Shown: positions 8,262-18,876, counted from the stretch's first letter. The stretch: DNA of 64,000 nt from Albimonas marina (GCF_029223255.1 NZ_JARHUC010000002.1:62001-126000), one strand, 5' to 3'. Translations and numbers: made by a program. The notes: generated by a model from the sequence alone, not told the origin.

Positions 8262-8948
8262 TCAGCCCATCGAGGTGTCGCCCGTCGAGTGGCGCCGCTT
8301 GGCGGGATCGAGCCGCCAGGTGATCGCGCAGGCCGAGACCCAGGCGGCGACGTAGACCACGCCGCCGAAGATCATCACCTCGCCCGGCACCGGCCCCACC
8401 GCGGCGCGCGCCCAGATGTCGGCCAGCGCCGTGGGCGGCTCGGGATGGACCACGATCTTGCCGGCGTAGGCGGCCGACTGGATCAGCAGGATCCAGATGT
8501 AGTTGCGCCGCATCCGCCGACCCACCGCGATCCACAGCGCCACGTGGTAGCGCGGGCGCCAGTAGTCGTTGGCCAGCACCTCCTGCCAGCCGGTCTCGGT
8601 GTGCAGGTCGCCCTCGTGCAGCATCGGGGCGTAGAAATGCGTCTCCATCCACCGCGCCCGGGCCCGCCAGACGTTGAAGTAGCGGTAGCGCCGCGCTTCG
8701 AGCATCAGGAAGAACAGGACCAGCACCCCCACCAGCACCAGCGGCAGGGGCGAGGCCTGGGTGGAGGAGAAAGTGATCGACAGCGCCACCCCCAGCGTCA
8801 CCACCGACCAGTTGGTGGTGGTGTCGAGCCGGGTACGCCAGACGGTCGAGCGGTAGACCTCCCCGCGGTAGAGATGCGCGAGCGCGCCGATCTCGGCGGC
8901 GCTGAAGGCGCGGGTCGGGCCTTCCTCGGGCCCCTTCGTGCCGGACAT
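8262..8948 (-). CDS. DUF2270 family membrane protein
   Basis: The 228-residue protein matches DUF2270. It begins with a hydrophilic LAHLYRGEVYRSTVWRTRLD segment, has two adjacent helices (about residues 45-80), then RYRYFNVWRAR and METHFYAPML, and two more helices near the C-terminus. The family has no known function, and it is found beside DUF2189 proteins here. A GGGGGAG-type ribosome site precedes the ATG. The 182-base gap upstream separates it from a divergent exported protein gene. Confidence 0.8.
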   Translation of the reverse strand: MSGTKGPEEGPTRAFSAAEIGALAHLYRGEVYRSTVWRTRLDTTTNWSVVTLGVALSITFSSTQASPLPLVLVGVLVLFFLMLEARRYRYFNVWRARARWMETHFYAPMLHEGDLHTETGWQEVLANDYWRPRYHVALWIAVGRRMRRNYIWILLIQSAAYAGKIVVHPEPPTALADIWARAAVGPVPGEVMIFGGVVYVAAWVSACAITWRLDPAKRRHSTGDTSMG

Positions 8949-9130
8949 GGCGACTCCCCCCTTGGCCGTTTCGTCTCGTTTTTCCGCAGCCTACACGAAA
9001 TGCCGGGCCGCCGCCCGCCCTGCCTCGCGGGGATCGGGCTCGGCCGCGGAAAACGGAGCAGATCCACGACGAACTGGAATTCTTCGGAGGTCCGCTGTAG
9101 TTTGTTAACCAATTCCGGGGAGGCGCACGC

Positions 9131-9976
9131 ATGATGCGCGCTGCATGTCTGCTGGCCGCAGGGCTGGCGTGGGGCCTGATGGTCGGCTCGTCTTCGGCGT
9201 TCGCGGGGGAGGCGCCGGCGATGGACCTGATCGTGCTGGACCCTGCCGTCTCCGGCCGTCCCGCGACCGCGGCGGCCGACGTGGCCGACCCTGCCCTGCG
9301 GGCCTTCGTCGAGGCGCTGAGCGAACGGCTGGCCCGGCGGCTCGAGGCGCGCGGCGCGCGGCCCGGCGCCTCCCGGCTGACCGTGCTTCGCATCCCCCTC
9401 GTCACCTCCGGCGACGCCCCCTTCCCCCTGCCGCCCGCGCCGGCCGAGGCCGGGGAGGCCGACTGCCGCGCGGTCTCGCCCTGGGCGGAGGCCGCGGTGC
9501 GCCGCGACGGCTCCGGCCCGGCGGTGGAGCTGTTCGCGACGTGGAACGAACGGCGGATCCTGCGCGACCAGGCCGAGGCCGCCGCGATGGATGCGGGCGC
9601 CGCGCCCCTGCCGCCCGCGCCCGAGCCCCTGCTTCCGCTGAGCCGCACCGCCTTCGCGGACCTCGCCGACGCCTATGCGCGCGAGGTCCTGATGGGCGAG
9701 GCCCCCGCCGCCGGCGACCCGCCGCTGGCCGAGCGCCTGCCCCCCGACCTCGCCTGGCTGTTCGAGCGCGCGCCGCAATCCACGCGCGGCCCGTTCGACC
9801 TGGGCGCGGAAGCCGACCTGGCGGAGCGCCTGCCGCGTTTCGCCGACGACTACGCCGCGCTGATCGACGCCCTGGTCGACCGCTGTCTCGCCCCCGGCGG
9901 GACCGGCGGCCGGTTCGACGGCCTGCGCGACGCAAGGGCCCTTGCGGGCCCGGAGTTCGCGACCCCCGACCGGTAG
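9131..9976 (+). CDS. Hypothetical exported protein
   Basis: The 281-residue product starts with a clear signal peptide (hydrophobic residues 5-24, likely cleavage after SAFA). The mature part is rich in alanine, proline and acidic residues. It contains CRAVSPWAEAAVRRDGSG and WNERRILRDQAEAA stretches but no family I recognise. It precedes the large RTX protein by 66 bases on the same strand, so the two may be co-transcribed. The ATG follows GGGGAGG. An extracytoplasmic role is all that can be supported. Confidence 0.65.
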   Translation: MMRAACLLAAGLAWGLMVGSSSAFAGEAPAMDLIVLDPAVSGRPATAAADVADPALRAFVEALSERLARRLEARGARPGASRLTVLRIPLVTSGDAPFPLPPAPAEAGEADCRAVSPWAEAAVRRDGSGPAVELFATWNERRILRDQAEAAAMDAGAAPLPPAPEPLLPLSRTAFADLADAYAREVLMGEAPAAGDPPLAERLPPDLAWLFERAPQSTRGPFDLGAEADLAERLPRFADDYAALIDALVDRCLAPGGTGGRFDGLRDARALAGPEFATPDR

Positions 9977-10042
9977 CCGGGCGCGGGGCCTCGAACTCGA
10001 TACGCGCGCCCGATCAACGGGCCGCAAGTGGGGAGAGAAACG

Positions 10043-12505
10043 ATGGCCTTTGCATCCATCAAGAACAAGACGACGTTCACCGGCTTCAGCGCCGCGGACA
10101 AGACCAAGATCCTCGACGCGATGAAGACGGGCTACGACGGCTCGGCCACCGCGAAAAAGATGTTCGACGACTGGATTGCGGCGGGCAAGGACATCGACGT
10201 CGTCTTCGCCGCCGGCAAGTTCCAGGCCCGCGTCAACGCCGGCAAGATCGAGATCGACCTCGCCTATCTCGACAAGGCCAACTACATCGACAACAACGGC
10301 AAGGCGGTGATCGACACGCCCGTCACCGCGATCCTGCACGAATTCGTCCACGCCCTGACCGGCAAGCGCGACAACTGGGACGGCGTCACCGAGTATCGCG
10401 GCGACACCGTCAAGATGTCGAACAAGATGTACAAGGAGCTCGGGATCCCCGAGCAGAACTCCTACATCGCCTACGACAGCTCCGGGAACATCCTGACGCG
10501 GGATCGGGAGTACACCGCGGGCGCCGAGATCGACCGCTCCGAGTCCGGCAACCGCGACTGGAACTCCTCGGCCGCCGGCGTCTCGAAGGACCTGCTGATC
10601 GGCGGCGCGGGCGCCAACAACCTGCAGTCGGGCCGCGGCGCGGACGTGCTGTTCGGCGCGGGCGGCGACGACCAGCTCAACGGCGGCGACGGCGACGACG
10701 TGGCCCTGCTGACCGGCAAGCCCACCGACTACGACGTGCGGGTGAACCCCGACGGCACCTGGACCTCGCGCCACGTGCGCGGCGACGCGAACGAGGGGAC
10801 GGACACCTTCTCCAACATCGAGAAGGTGCGCTTCACCGGGGACGAGACCTTCAGCCTGTCGAAGGGCGGCCTGACCTTCCAGACCGACTTCGCCTTCGTG
10901 GTCGACACCACCGGCTCGATGTCCGACGACATCGGCGCGGTGCAGGCGGCGGCGACGGGCGTGATCGACGCGCTGTTCAACGACGATTCCATCGACGCGC
11001 GGGTGGGCGTCGTCTCCTACAAGGACAACGACAACGGCGAGCCGACGCAGGTCCTGCTGCAGTTCACCGACGACGACGACTTCGCCGCGCGCAAGGCGGC
11101 GGCGCAGGCGGCGATCAACTCGCTGTCGGCGAGCGGCGGGGGCGACTTCCCCGAGTCCGCCTTCGACGGCCTGCTCAAGGCGCTCGACGGGTCGATGGGC
11201 GACTGGCGCGCCGGCGCGGGGACCAAGCGCATCGCGCTGTTCACCGACGCCACCGCCAACGACGCGCACCTGCTGCCGGCGGTTCTGAGCTTCGCGCTGA
11301 ACATCGGGGCGGTGATCTCCTCGCGCAGCACGACCGAGCTCAGCTCCTTCGCCACGGTCGACACGTTCGAGTTCAGCTTCGGCGACGGGCTCGCCGGGCG
11401 CGATCCGGGCTCGGAAGGGGACAAGTTCCCCGCCTTCGTGCCCACGGACGATCCCGTCGCGCCGCTGTCGGGCACCGCCTCGGTCCAGATCACCACGATC
11501 CAGATCGGCGATCCCTCCTCGGTCGACGCGGACCTGCTGGACGCGGTCGACCAGACCGGGGGCGCGGTGGTGGGCGCGGCCGATCCCGCCGCGGTGGTCG
11601 AGCAGCTGCTGACCCTGATCAACACGCCCAACTACTCGATCGCCGCCGACCTCTCGACCGTCGAGGAAGGCGACGAGGGATCGACCCGCGTGACCTTCAC
11701 CATCTCCCGCGACCGGGCCGACAACGCCGCGGTGGTGACGCTGGGCACGACCGGCGACGCGGGCCCCGAGGACGTGACGGGCGTGAACGGCAGCGTGGCG
11801 CTCGACGTCGGCGAGACCTCGGTCAGCTTCAAGGTCCGGGTGATCGGCGACCTGGAGAACGAGGGCGACGAGACCTTCGGCATGACCATCGACTCGATCG
11901 ACGAGACCGCGACCGTGGGCATCGCCGAGGCCGGCTTCACCATCCTCGACGACGACGCCACGCAGATCGGCACCGGCGACGACGACGTGCTGCTGGGCAC
12001 CAACCGGCAGGACCGCCTCGAGGGCCGGGGCGGCGACGACCTGATGCGCGGATTCAAGGCGGCGGACGTGCTGCTGGGCGGCGGCGGCGACGACCGCGGC
12101 TTCGCCGGCAAGGGCGGCGACGTGCTGCGGGGCAACCGCGGCGACGACCTGCTGCAGGGGCGCCAGGGAGGCGACAAGGTCCACGGCGGCTTCGGCAAGG
12201 ACGTGGTGCGCGGCGGCGCGGGCGACGACGTGATCGACGGCGGCCGCGGCATCGACAAGCTGGTGGGCGGCTCCGAGGCCGACGTCTTCGTGCTGGTCGC
12301 CGGCGTGCGCGCCTTCGACCGGGTGAAGGACTTCGAGGACGGGATCGACAGCTTCCGGGTGCTGGGGGCGGACGGGCTCGGCGCCGACGACCTCGTGTTC
12401 CGGGCCGGCGACGGCCGCGCCCGGGTGTTCCTGGGCGACGACCTGCTGGCGGTGGTGCAGGGGGATTTCGCGGCGCTCGACCCCACCGACTTCGCCTTCG
12501 CCTGA
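10043..12505 (+). CDS. Multidomain RTX protein with HExxH, VWA and Calx-beta domains
   Basis: The 820-residue acidic protein has several modules. First is a metallopeptidase-like domain with HEFVH at residues 99-103, reminiscent of the M91/NleD type. A short RTX block (GGAGANNLQSGRGADVLFG, about 187-218) follows, then a von Willebrand A domain opening with the MIDAS pattern DTTGS at 288-292. Near 540-640 comes a Calx-beta domain (VEEGDEGSTRVTFTISR). A C-terminal array of glycine-aspartate RTX nonapeptides runs to about 760, with a family-typical end. There is no signal peptide, which fits type I secretion with calcium-dependent folding outside the cell. No secretion genes are in the window. 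The ATG at 10043 follows GGGGAGAG. Confidence 0.85.
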   Translation: MAFASIKNKTTFTGFSAADKTKILDAMKTGYDGSATAKKMFDDWIAAGKDIDVVFAAGKFQARVNAGKIEIDLAYLDKANYIDNNGKAVIDTPVTAILHEFVHALTGKRDNWDGVTEYRGDTVKMSNKMYKELGIPEQNSYIAYDSSGNILTRDREYTAGAEIDRSESGNRDWNSSAAGVSKDLLIGGAGANNLQSGRGADVLFGAGGDDQLNGGDGDDVALLTGKPTDYDVRVNPDGTWTSRHVRGDANEGTDTFSNIEKVRFTGDETFSLSKGGLTFQTDFAFVVDTTGSMSDDIGAVQAAATGVIDALFNDDSIDARVGVVSYKDNDNGEPTQVLLQFTDDDDFAARKAAAQAAINSLSASGGGDFPESAFDGLLKALDGSMGDWRAGAGTKRIALFTDATANDAHLLPAVLSFALNIGAVISSRSTTELSSFATVDTFEFSFGDGLAGRDPGSEGDKFPAFVPTDDPVAPLSGTASVQITTIQIGDPSSVDADLLDAVDQTGGAVVGAADPAAVVEQLLTLINTPNYSIAADLSTVEEGDEGSTRVTFTISRDRADNAAVVTLGTTGDAGPEDVTGVNGSVALDVGETSVSFKVRVIGDLENEGDETFGMTIDSIDETATVGIAEAGFTILDDDATQIGTGDDDVLLGTNRQDRLEGRGGDDLMRGFKAADVLLGGGGDDRGFAGKGGDVLRGNRGDDLLQGRQGGDKVHGGFGKDVVRGGAGDDVIDGGRGIDKLVGGSEADVFVLVAGVRAFDRVKDFEDGIDSFRVLGADGLGADDLVFRAGDGRARVFLGDDLLAVVQGDFAALDPTDFAFA

Positions 12506-12556
12506 CGGCGTCGCGCGGGGGCGGCCCGGACGGCCGCCCCCGCGCCCGCGCGCCCC

Positions 12557-12820
12557 TCAGGGCGTGAGGTCCATCGCCTCGACGACGCGGTCGTAGGGCA
12601 GGCCCGCGGCGTCGTTCAGCGCGCGGACCCGGTCGGCCGAGTCGCTCTCGAACAGGCACATGCAGCGGCCGTCGCTGGGGGCGAAGGTGCTGCGGATGTA
12701 GCGGATCTCCTCCCCCCGGCCGCGCATGTCGCCGGCGGCGGCGATGGCCGCGCTCTGGGCGGCGGCGAGATCCTCCATGCTGATGCCCTTCAGGCTGCGC
12801 TCGACCATGTAGACCGACAT
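12557..12820 (-). CDS. DUF4242 (SCO4226-like) small protein
   Basis: The 87-residue protein shows the DUF4242 pattern: YMVERSLKGIS at the start, IRYIRSTFAPSDGRCMCLFES in the middle and AGLPYDRVVEAMDL at the end. Members form a ferredoxin-like fold and one actinobacterial member binds nickel; the biological role is unknown. The ATG at 12820 has a GGGAGG site. It is divergent from a LysR regulator across 158 bases with a T-N11-A dyad, so it is the likely target of that regulator. Confidence 0.8.
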   Translation of the reverse strand: MSVYMVERSLKGISMEDLAAAQSAAIAAAGDMRGRGEEIRYIRSTFAPSDGRCMCLFESDSADRVRALNDAAGLPYDRVVEAMDLTP

Positions 12821-12890
12821 CTCGGACCCTCCCTTCTTCGGTGACGAGGCCCCGATGACAGCACGGGTTTCCCTTGCGGAATACGGGCCC

Positions 12891-12912
12891 GGCGTCATCG
12901 TTCGATAACGCC
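12891..12912. promoter_or_regulatory. LysR-type operator (T-N11-A dyad)
   Basis: The imperfect palindrome GGCGT-x-ATCG-TT-CGAT-x-ACGCC covers 22 bases and contains T (12895), eleven bases, then A (12907), the classic LysR box. It lies between the divergent DUF4242 and LysR genes, 71 bases from the first start and 67 from the second. It is the natural site for the LysR protein to control both. Confidence 0.55.
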
Positions 12913-12978
12913 GGGTTGGGATCGGTTCGCGCTATCATCGGACCCGCGCAGCAGAAGGCTTCAGGGGGAGGACTCGCG

Positions 12979-13857
12979 ATGGAGATGGCCCAGGTCCGCT
13001 ACGTGCTCGCCGCCGCGCGACGGCTGAACTTCACCCGCGCGGCCGAGGACTGCGGCGTCTCGCAGCCCGCGCTGACCAAGGGCGTGAAGGCGCTGGAGGC
13101 GGAGCTGGGCGCGCCGATCTTCCTGCGCGAGGGGCGGCGGATCCTGCTGACCGACTTCGGCCGCTCGATGCTCTCCCATCTCCAGCAGATCGCCGACGAG
13201 GCCGAGGCCGCGCGACGCCTGGCCAGCAGCTTCCGCCTGCTGGAGCGCGCGCCGGTGCGGCTGGGGGTAATGTCGACGGTGGGGCACGTGCGCCTCGCGC
13301 GGTTCCTCGCCCACTTCGAGCAGCGCCATCCCGGCGTCGAGCTCTCGGTCGAGGAGGCCTCGGTCCCCGAGCTGGCCGAGCGGCTGGCCGACGCGCAGCT
13401 CGACGTGGCGGTGGCGACCCGCACCGAGGCGCTGACCGAAAGCTTCCGGGCGATGGAGCTCTACGCCGAGCGCTACGTGGTCGCCCTGCCCCCGGACCAC
13501 CGGCTGCGCGAGGTCAACGCCGTGCCGCTGTCGGAGCTCGCGGGGGAGCCCTACGTCGACCGCCTGTCGTGCGAGATGCGCGAAATGGTGATGGGCGCCT
13601 GCCGCAAGGGGGGCGTCGAGCTCTACGCCCGCTTCCGCTCGACGCGGGAGGACTGGGTGCAGGCGATGGTGCTGGCGGGGATCGGCTTCGCCTTCATGCC
13701 GGAATACTCCGTCACCCTGCCCGGCCTGATGCAGCGCCCGCTGATCGAGCCGGCGGTGGAGCGGCGGATCTGCGCCTTCACCGCCCCGGGGCGGAAGCAT
13801 TCGCCTGGCGTCGAGGCGCTGATGCGCGCCGCGCGCGGCTTCGCCTGGCCGGGCTGA
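12979..13857 (+). CDS. LysR family transcriptional regulator
   Basis: The 292-residue protein has an N-terminal winged helix-turn-helix (VRYVLAAARRLNFTRAAEDC then SQPALTKGVKALE, residues 5-45) and a periplasmic-binding-like effector domain from about 90. This is the LysR layout, although the recognition helix reads QPALTK rather than the usual QPALSR. The ATG at 12979 follows AGGGGGAGG, spaced normally. It faces the DUF4242 gene. Its ligand is unknown. Confidence 0.9.
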   Translation: MEMAQVRYVLAAARRLNFTRAAEDCGVSQPALTKGVKALEAELGAPIFLREGRRILLTDFGRSMLSHLQQIADEAEAARRLASSFRLLERAPVRLGVMSTVGHVRLARFLAHFEQRHPGVELSVEEASVPELAERLADAQLDVAVATRTEALTESFRAMELYAERYVVALPPDHRLREVNAVPLSELAGEPYVDRLSCEMREMVMGACRKGGVELYARFRSTREDWVQAMVLAGIGFAFMPEYSVTLPGLMQRPLIEPAVERRICAFTAPGRKHSPGVEALMRAARGFAWPG

Positions 13858-13944
13858 GCGGCGGCGGCGGCGGGCGAAGCCGCTTCCATCATCGCACCGG
13901 GATGTATAAGGATGACGTAACGTGATGGCATTCAGGAGCGCCGC

Positions 13945-14652
13945 ATGACCCCTGTCGCGACGCTCGCCGCCGCCATCGCCGCCGTCTGCGCCCTCGCCGC
14001 GCCCGCCCGGGCGCTGATCGTCATGTACGACGACAAGGCCGCCTTCGACGCCGCCGCGCGCACGCTGGTGCTGACCGACTTCGAGGGACTGGTCGGCGAT
14101 CGCGAGCATCTGCTGCCCCTGGACGAGCCGCTGGTCGTCGACGGCTTCAGGTACGGCCCCCGCCTCAACGCGATGGTCTGCGGCGCGCTGCGCTGCGACG
14201 GGCAGCCCTTCGACTCGGCGGTCCTGACCAAGGCCTCGATCAGCGACGGGCCGTCCTCCGACCCCAACTACGCCTATGGCGGTCTGGCCATCGAGCTGTG
14301 GAGCGGGTCGCTCGGCCAGCCCGTCACCGCCTTCGGCGGGACCTTCGGCCACCTGGTGACCGGTCCCACCGCCGGCGTCATCCAGGTGTTCACCGGCGAC
14401 GGAGGCCAGACCCTCTACGACGTGGTCGTCTCGGGCATGGGCGCCGGCGTTCCGAAGACCTTCTTCGGCTTCACCGTGGACGAGGGCGAGAGCCTCGTGC
14501 GGGTCAGCCTTGTGATCCCCTTCTCGCTTCCGGCCATGGACGACCTGCAGATCGGCGTCGTGAAGACCCCCGCGCCCGCCCCCGCCGCGCTGCTGGCCGC
14601 GGGGATCGCCGCGCTGGGGCTGGGCGGCCTGCGGCGGCGACGCGCGGGCTGA
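13945..14652 (+). CDS. Exported protein with VPLPA/PEP-CTERM-like sorting tail
   Basis: The 235-residue protein has a signal peptide (first 23 residues, ending ARA) and a C-terminal TPAPAPAALLAAG, hydrophobic helix and RRRR tail. This is the tripartite VPLPA/PEP-CTERM signal recognised by exosortase systems in Rhodobacterales. The middle has a beta-rich FEGLVGD...GFRYGP pattern common to such proteins. It is predicted to be processed and placed at the cell surface or in the exopolysaccharide matrix. No exosortase gene is present here. The ATG follows CAGGAG. Confidence 0.75.
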   Translation: MTPVATLAAAIAAVCALAAPARALIVMYDDKAAFDAAARTLVLTDFEGLVGDREHLLPLDEPLVVDGFRYGPRLNAMVCGALRCDGQPFDSAVLTKASISDGPSSDPNYAYGGLAIELWSGSLGQPVTAFGGTFGHLVTGPTAGVIQVFTGDGGQTLYDVVVSGMGAGVPKTFFGFTVDEGESLVRVSLVIPFSLPAMDDLQIGVVKTPAPAPAALLAAGIAALGLGGLRRRRAG

Positions 14653-14981
14653 GGCGAGCGGGCGGCGCAGGCGGTCCGACGCCCGGGCGGCGTCCCGGCG
14701 ACGGCGCCGGCCTGCCGGGCGGTTTGGATCAACATCGGGTCGGATCGCCTTGAGGGGACGTGATTTTCCACCCCAGGGCGACGGTGCGCCGCGTGCGGCG
14801 CCCAGTTCTCCGGCGCCGGGTGACGCCGGGACGGCTGTTGACAGTGCACGTAAGCGAAGGGAGGTTGCGGCTCAGCCGGTTGCACGTCCTGCCTGCGGCT
14901 CGCTCCTGGGGAGAGGGGCGGCGGGGCCGCGCAACCGGTCGAACAGGTCGCGCACAACGACCGAAACAGGGAACCATTCCA
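14653..14981. other. 329-base intergenic region upstream of the peptide ABC operon
   Basis: I see no gene in this gap. It must hold the promoter of the ABC operon. A TTGACA at 14838-14843 is a possible -35, but no good -10 follows at the usual distance. The arms CCGGTTGC (14876-14883) and GCAACCGG (14931-14938) could pair in the untranslated leader. Neither assignment is firm. Confidence 0.35.
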
Positions 14982-16574
14982 ATGAATCTCATCGCCAAGG
15001 CGGCCGCCGCCATCTTCGCCGCGAGCCTCGCCGCAGGGGCGGCCCAGGCCAAGACCCTCGTCTACTGCTCCGAGGGCTCGCCCGAGGGCTTCGACCCGGC
15101 GCTCTACACCGCCGGCACCACCTTCGACGCCTCCTCCCATCCGGTCTACAACCAGCTGGTCGAGTTCGTGACGGGCTCGACCGAGATCCAGCCCGGCCTG
15201 GCCGAGCGCTGGGAGGTCTCCGAGGACGGGCTGGAGTACACCTTCCACCTGCGCCAGGGCGTCAAGTTCCACTCGAACGACCAGTTCACGCCGACCCGCG
15301 ACTTCAACGCCGACGACGTGATCTTCACGTTCGAGCGGCAGTGGAAGGCCGAGAACCCGATGCACACCGCCTCGGGCGGCACCTGGGAGTACTTCCAGGG
15401 CATGTCGATGCCCGACCTGCTGAAGTCGATCGAGAAGGTCGACGACTACACGGTCAAGTTCGTGCTCAACCGGCCCGAGGCGCCGATGATCGCGAACCTG
15501 GCGATGGACTTCGCCTCGATCGTCTCGAAGGAATACGCCGACGCCATGCTCGCGGCCGGCACGCCCGAGATGCTCAACCAGGCGCCCATCGGCACCGGCC
15601 CGTTCAAGTTCGTGGGCTACCAGAAGGACGCGGTGATCCGCTACACGGCCAACGCCGAGTACTGGAACACGCCCGCGGCCATCGACAACCTGGTCTTCGC
15701 CATCACCCCCGACGCTTCGGTGCGCTACCAGAAGCTGAAGGCGGGCGAGTGCCACGTGATGCCCTATCCGAACCCCGCCGACATCGAGGCGATGAAGTCG
15801 GACGCGGACGTCAACCTGCTCAGCCAGCAGGGCCTGAACGTGGGCTACCTCGCCTACTCGACCCAGGTCGCGCCCTTCGACAACCCGAAGGTGCGTAAAG
15901 CGCTGAACATGGCGATGGACAAGCAAGCCATCATCGACGTCGTGTTCCAGGGCGCGGGCGAGATCGCCAAGAACCCGATCCCGCCGACCATCTGGTCCTA
16001 CAACGACGCCGTCGTGGACGACGCCTACGATCCCGAGGCGGCGAAGAAGATGCTCGAGGAAGCGGGCGTCACCGACCTGTCCATGAAGATCTGGGCGATG
16101 CCGGTGCAGCGTCCCTACAACCCCAACGCCCGCCGCATGGCCGAGCTGATCCAGGCGGACTTCGCCAAGGTCGGCGTCAACGTCGAGATCGTCTCCTACG
16201 AGTGGGGCGAGTACCTGCAGCGCTCCAAGGAAGTGGATCGCGACGGCGCGGTGCTGCTGGGCTGGACCGGCGACAACGGCGACCCGGACAACTTCCTGGC
16301 GGTGCTGCTGGGCTGCGACGGCGTCGGCGGCTCGAACCGCGCGCAGTGGTGCGACCAGGAGTTCGAGGCCCTGATCCAGAAGGCCAAGGTCGTCTCCGAC
16401 CCGGCCGAGCGCACCCGCCTCTACGAGGAGGCGCAGGTCCGCTTCAAGGACCAGGCCCCCTGGGCGACCATCGCGCACTCGACCGTGTTCATGCCGGTGC
16501 GTCCCGAGGTCCAGGGCTACAAGGTCCACCCGCTGGGCGGCCACATCTTCTACGGCGTCGACCTCGCCGAGTGA
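14982..16574 (+). CDS. dppA: Peptide ABC transporter, substrate-binding protein
   Basis: The 530-residue family 5 binding protein has a Sec signal (cleavage after AQA at residue 23). The mature part starts KTLVYCSEGSPEGFDP, which is close to dipeptide-binding DppA of E. coli, and GTGPFKFVGY follows in the middle. It heads a complete operon of M24 peptidase, two permeases and two ATPases and should bind dipeptides or similar peptides in the periplasm. The ATG at 14982 has an AGGGAA site; upstream frame extension looks non-coding. A hairpin just after the stop may protect this first cistron. Confidence 0.9.
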   Translation: MNLIAKAAAAIFAASLAAGAAQAKTLVYCSEGSPEGFDPALYTAGTTFDASSHPVYNQLVEFVTGSTEIQPGLAERWEVSEDGLEYTFHLRQGVKFHSNDQFTPTRDFNADDVIFTFERQWKAENPMHTASGGTWEYFQGMSMPDLLKSIEKVDDYTVKFVLNRPEAPMIANLAMDFASIVSKEYADAMLAAGTPEMLNQAPIGTGPFKFVGYQKDAVIRYTANAEYWNTPAAIDNLVFAITPDASVRYQKLKAGECHVMPYPNPADIEAMKSDADVNLLSQQGLNVGYLAYSTQVAPFDNPKVRKALNMAMDKQAIIDVVFQGAGEIAKNPIPPTIWSYNDAVVDDAYDPEAAKKMLEEAGVTDLSMKIWAMPVQRPYNPNARRMAELIQADFAKVGVNVEIVSYEWGEYLQRSKEVDRDGAVLLGWTGDNGDPDNFLAVLLGCDGVGGSNRAQWCDQEFEALIQKAKVVSDPAERTRLYEEAQVRFKDQAPWATIAHSTVFMPVRPEVQGYKVHPLGGHIFYGVDLAE

Positions 16575-16584
16575 TCCGACACGG

Positions 16585-16609
16585 GCGGGCGGCGGACGTC
16601 GCCGCCCGC
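16585..16609 (+). other. Intra-operon hairpin after the binding-protein gene
   Basis: A perfect 10-base-pair stem (16585-16594 with 16600-16609, loop GACGT) begins 11 bases after the binding-protein stop. There is no T-tract. Such structures commonly stabilise the first cistron or partly terminate, giving more binding protein than permease. Confidence 0.5.
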
Positions 16610-16777
16610 TCCGCACGGCCCGCGACCGGATGACCTCCGCTCGCGGGCCGGTTGCATTCCGGGCCGCCCGAGGGTAGGGGCTCGCCCCGGTTTACGCGCG
16701 CGTCGGGTCTGGGCCCGGCCGCGCCCCCCGCCGCGCGAGCGGCCGTTCGCCCGAGCCGACGCCAGAAGCGAGCCGAC

Positions 16778-17868
16778 ATGACCCTGGACCTCTCCGAGCT
16801 TCGCGCCCTCGCGCGCGCCCTCGACGTCGACGCCGTGGCCCTGGTGCCCGGCCCCAACTTCTCCCGCTCGATCGGCGGGAATTTCCACACCTCTGAACGC
16901 CCGACCGTCGTGCTGGTGCCGCCCCGCGGCGCGCCGGCGGCGATCGTGCCGAACCTGGAACTGGGCAGCTTCGCGCAGCTGGGCTTCGAGGGCGCGGTCC
17001 ACGACTGGCGCGACCAGGACGGCTACATGGGCGCGTTCGAGGCGCTGGCCGACGCGATGCCCCTGCGCCGCATCGCGGTCGAGGGCCAGGTGATGCGCGT
17101 CTTCGTGCACCACGCCTTCCGCACCGCCTGCCCCCAGATCGAGATCCGCGACGCCGAGCGCGAGATCTCGGCCCTGCGCCTGTGCAAGACCGAGGGCGAG
17201 ATCGCCGCGCTGGAGGAGGCGATCCGCATCTCGGAGGCGGCGCTGGGCGAGGTGCTGGACGGCGTGCGCCCCGGCCAGACCGAGAAGGAGGTCGAGCGTC
17301 GGCTGATCGCCGCCCTCTTCGCCCACGGGGCCGAGGGGCTGGCCTTCGGGCCCATCGTGGCCGCCGGCGCCAACGCGGCCCTGCCCCACGCCCATGCCGG
17401 CGATCACGAGATCCGGCCCGGCGAGGCGCTGCTGTTCGACTTCGGCGCCGTCTGGGGCGGCCTGAACGCCGACGTGACCCGCACGGTCTTCGTGGGCCAC
17501 GCCTCGGACGAGGACGCGGCGATCTACGAGACCGTCCTGGCGGCGAACGAGGCGGCGCTGGCCGCCACCCGCCCCGGCGCCACCGCGCATGACGTCGACG
17601 ACGCCGCGACCTCAGTGCTCGAGGCCTCTCCCTACGCCGAGTTCATCCTCACCAAGACCGGCCACGGGCTGGGGCGGGAGGTGCACGAGGCGCCCTACAT
17701 CCTGCGCGGCTCCGACCAGGTCCTGGCGCCGGGCATGGTGTTCACCGACGAGCCGGGGCTCTACCTGCCCGGGCGGCTCGGCGTGCGGATCGAGGACGAC
17801 GTGCTGGTGACGCAGACCGGCCACCGCGTCCTGACCGCCTTCCCGAAAACCCTGACGGTGGTCGGCTG

Positions 17869-17869
<1 letters not shown>
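16778..17869 (+). CDS. Xaa-Pro peptidase family (M24) metallopeptidase
   Basis: The 363-residue protein is a pita-bread M24 peptidase. The N-terminal creatinase-like domain covers about residues 1-125. The catalytic domain has the metal ligands in FDFGAVWGG-NADVTRT, GHGLGREVHEAP, TDEPGLY and VRIEDDV, so all five positions look present. It would cut proline-containing or other small peptides in the cytoplasm. Its position between the binding protein and permease genes suggests that it processes the imported peptide. The stop overlaps the permease start (TGATG). The ATG at 16778 has only a weak ribosome site. Confidence 0.88.

Positions 17870-18876
<1,007 letters not shown>

Noticed and set aside
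13925-13948. Seven-codon ORF overlapping the VPLPA-protein start by ATGA
   Set aside because: No ribosome site at the right distance; the following gene has its own CAGGAG.
14838-14866. TTGACA before the peptide operon as a full promoter
   Set aside because: No acceptable -10 at 15-19 bases; kept only as a weak note.
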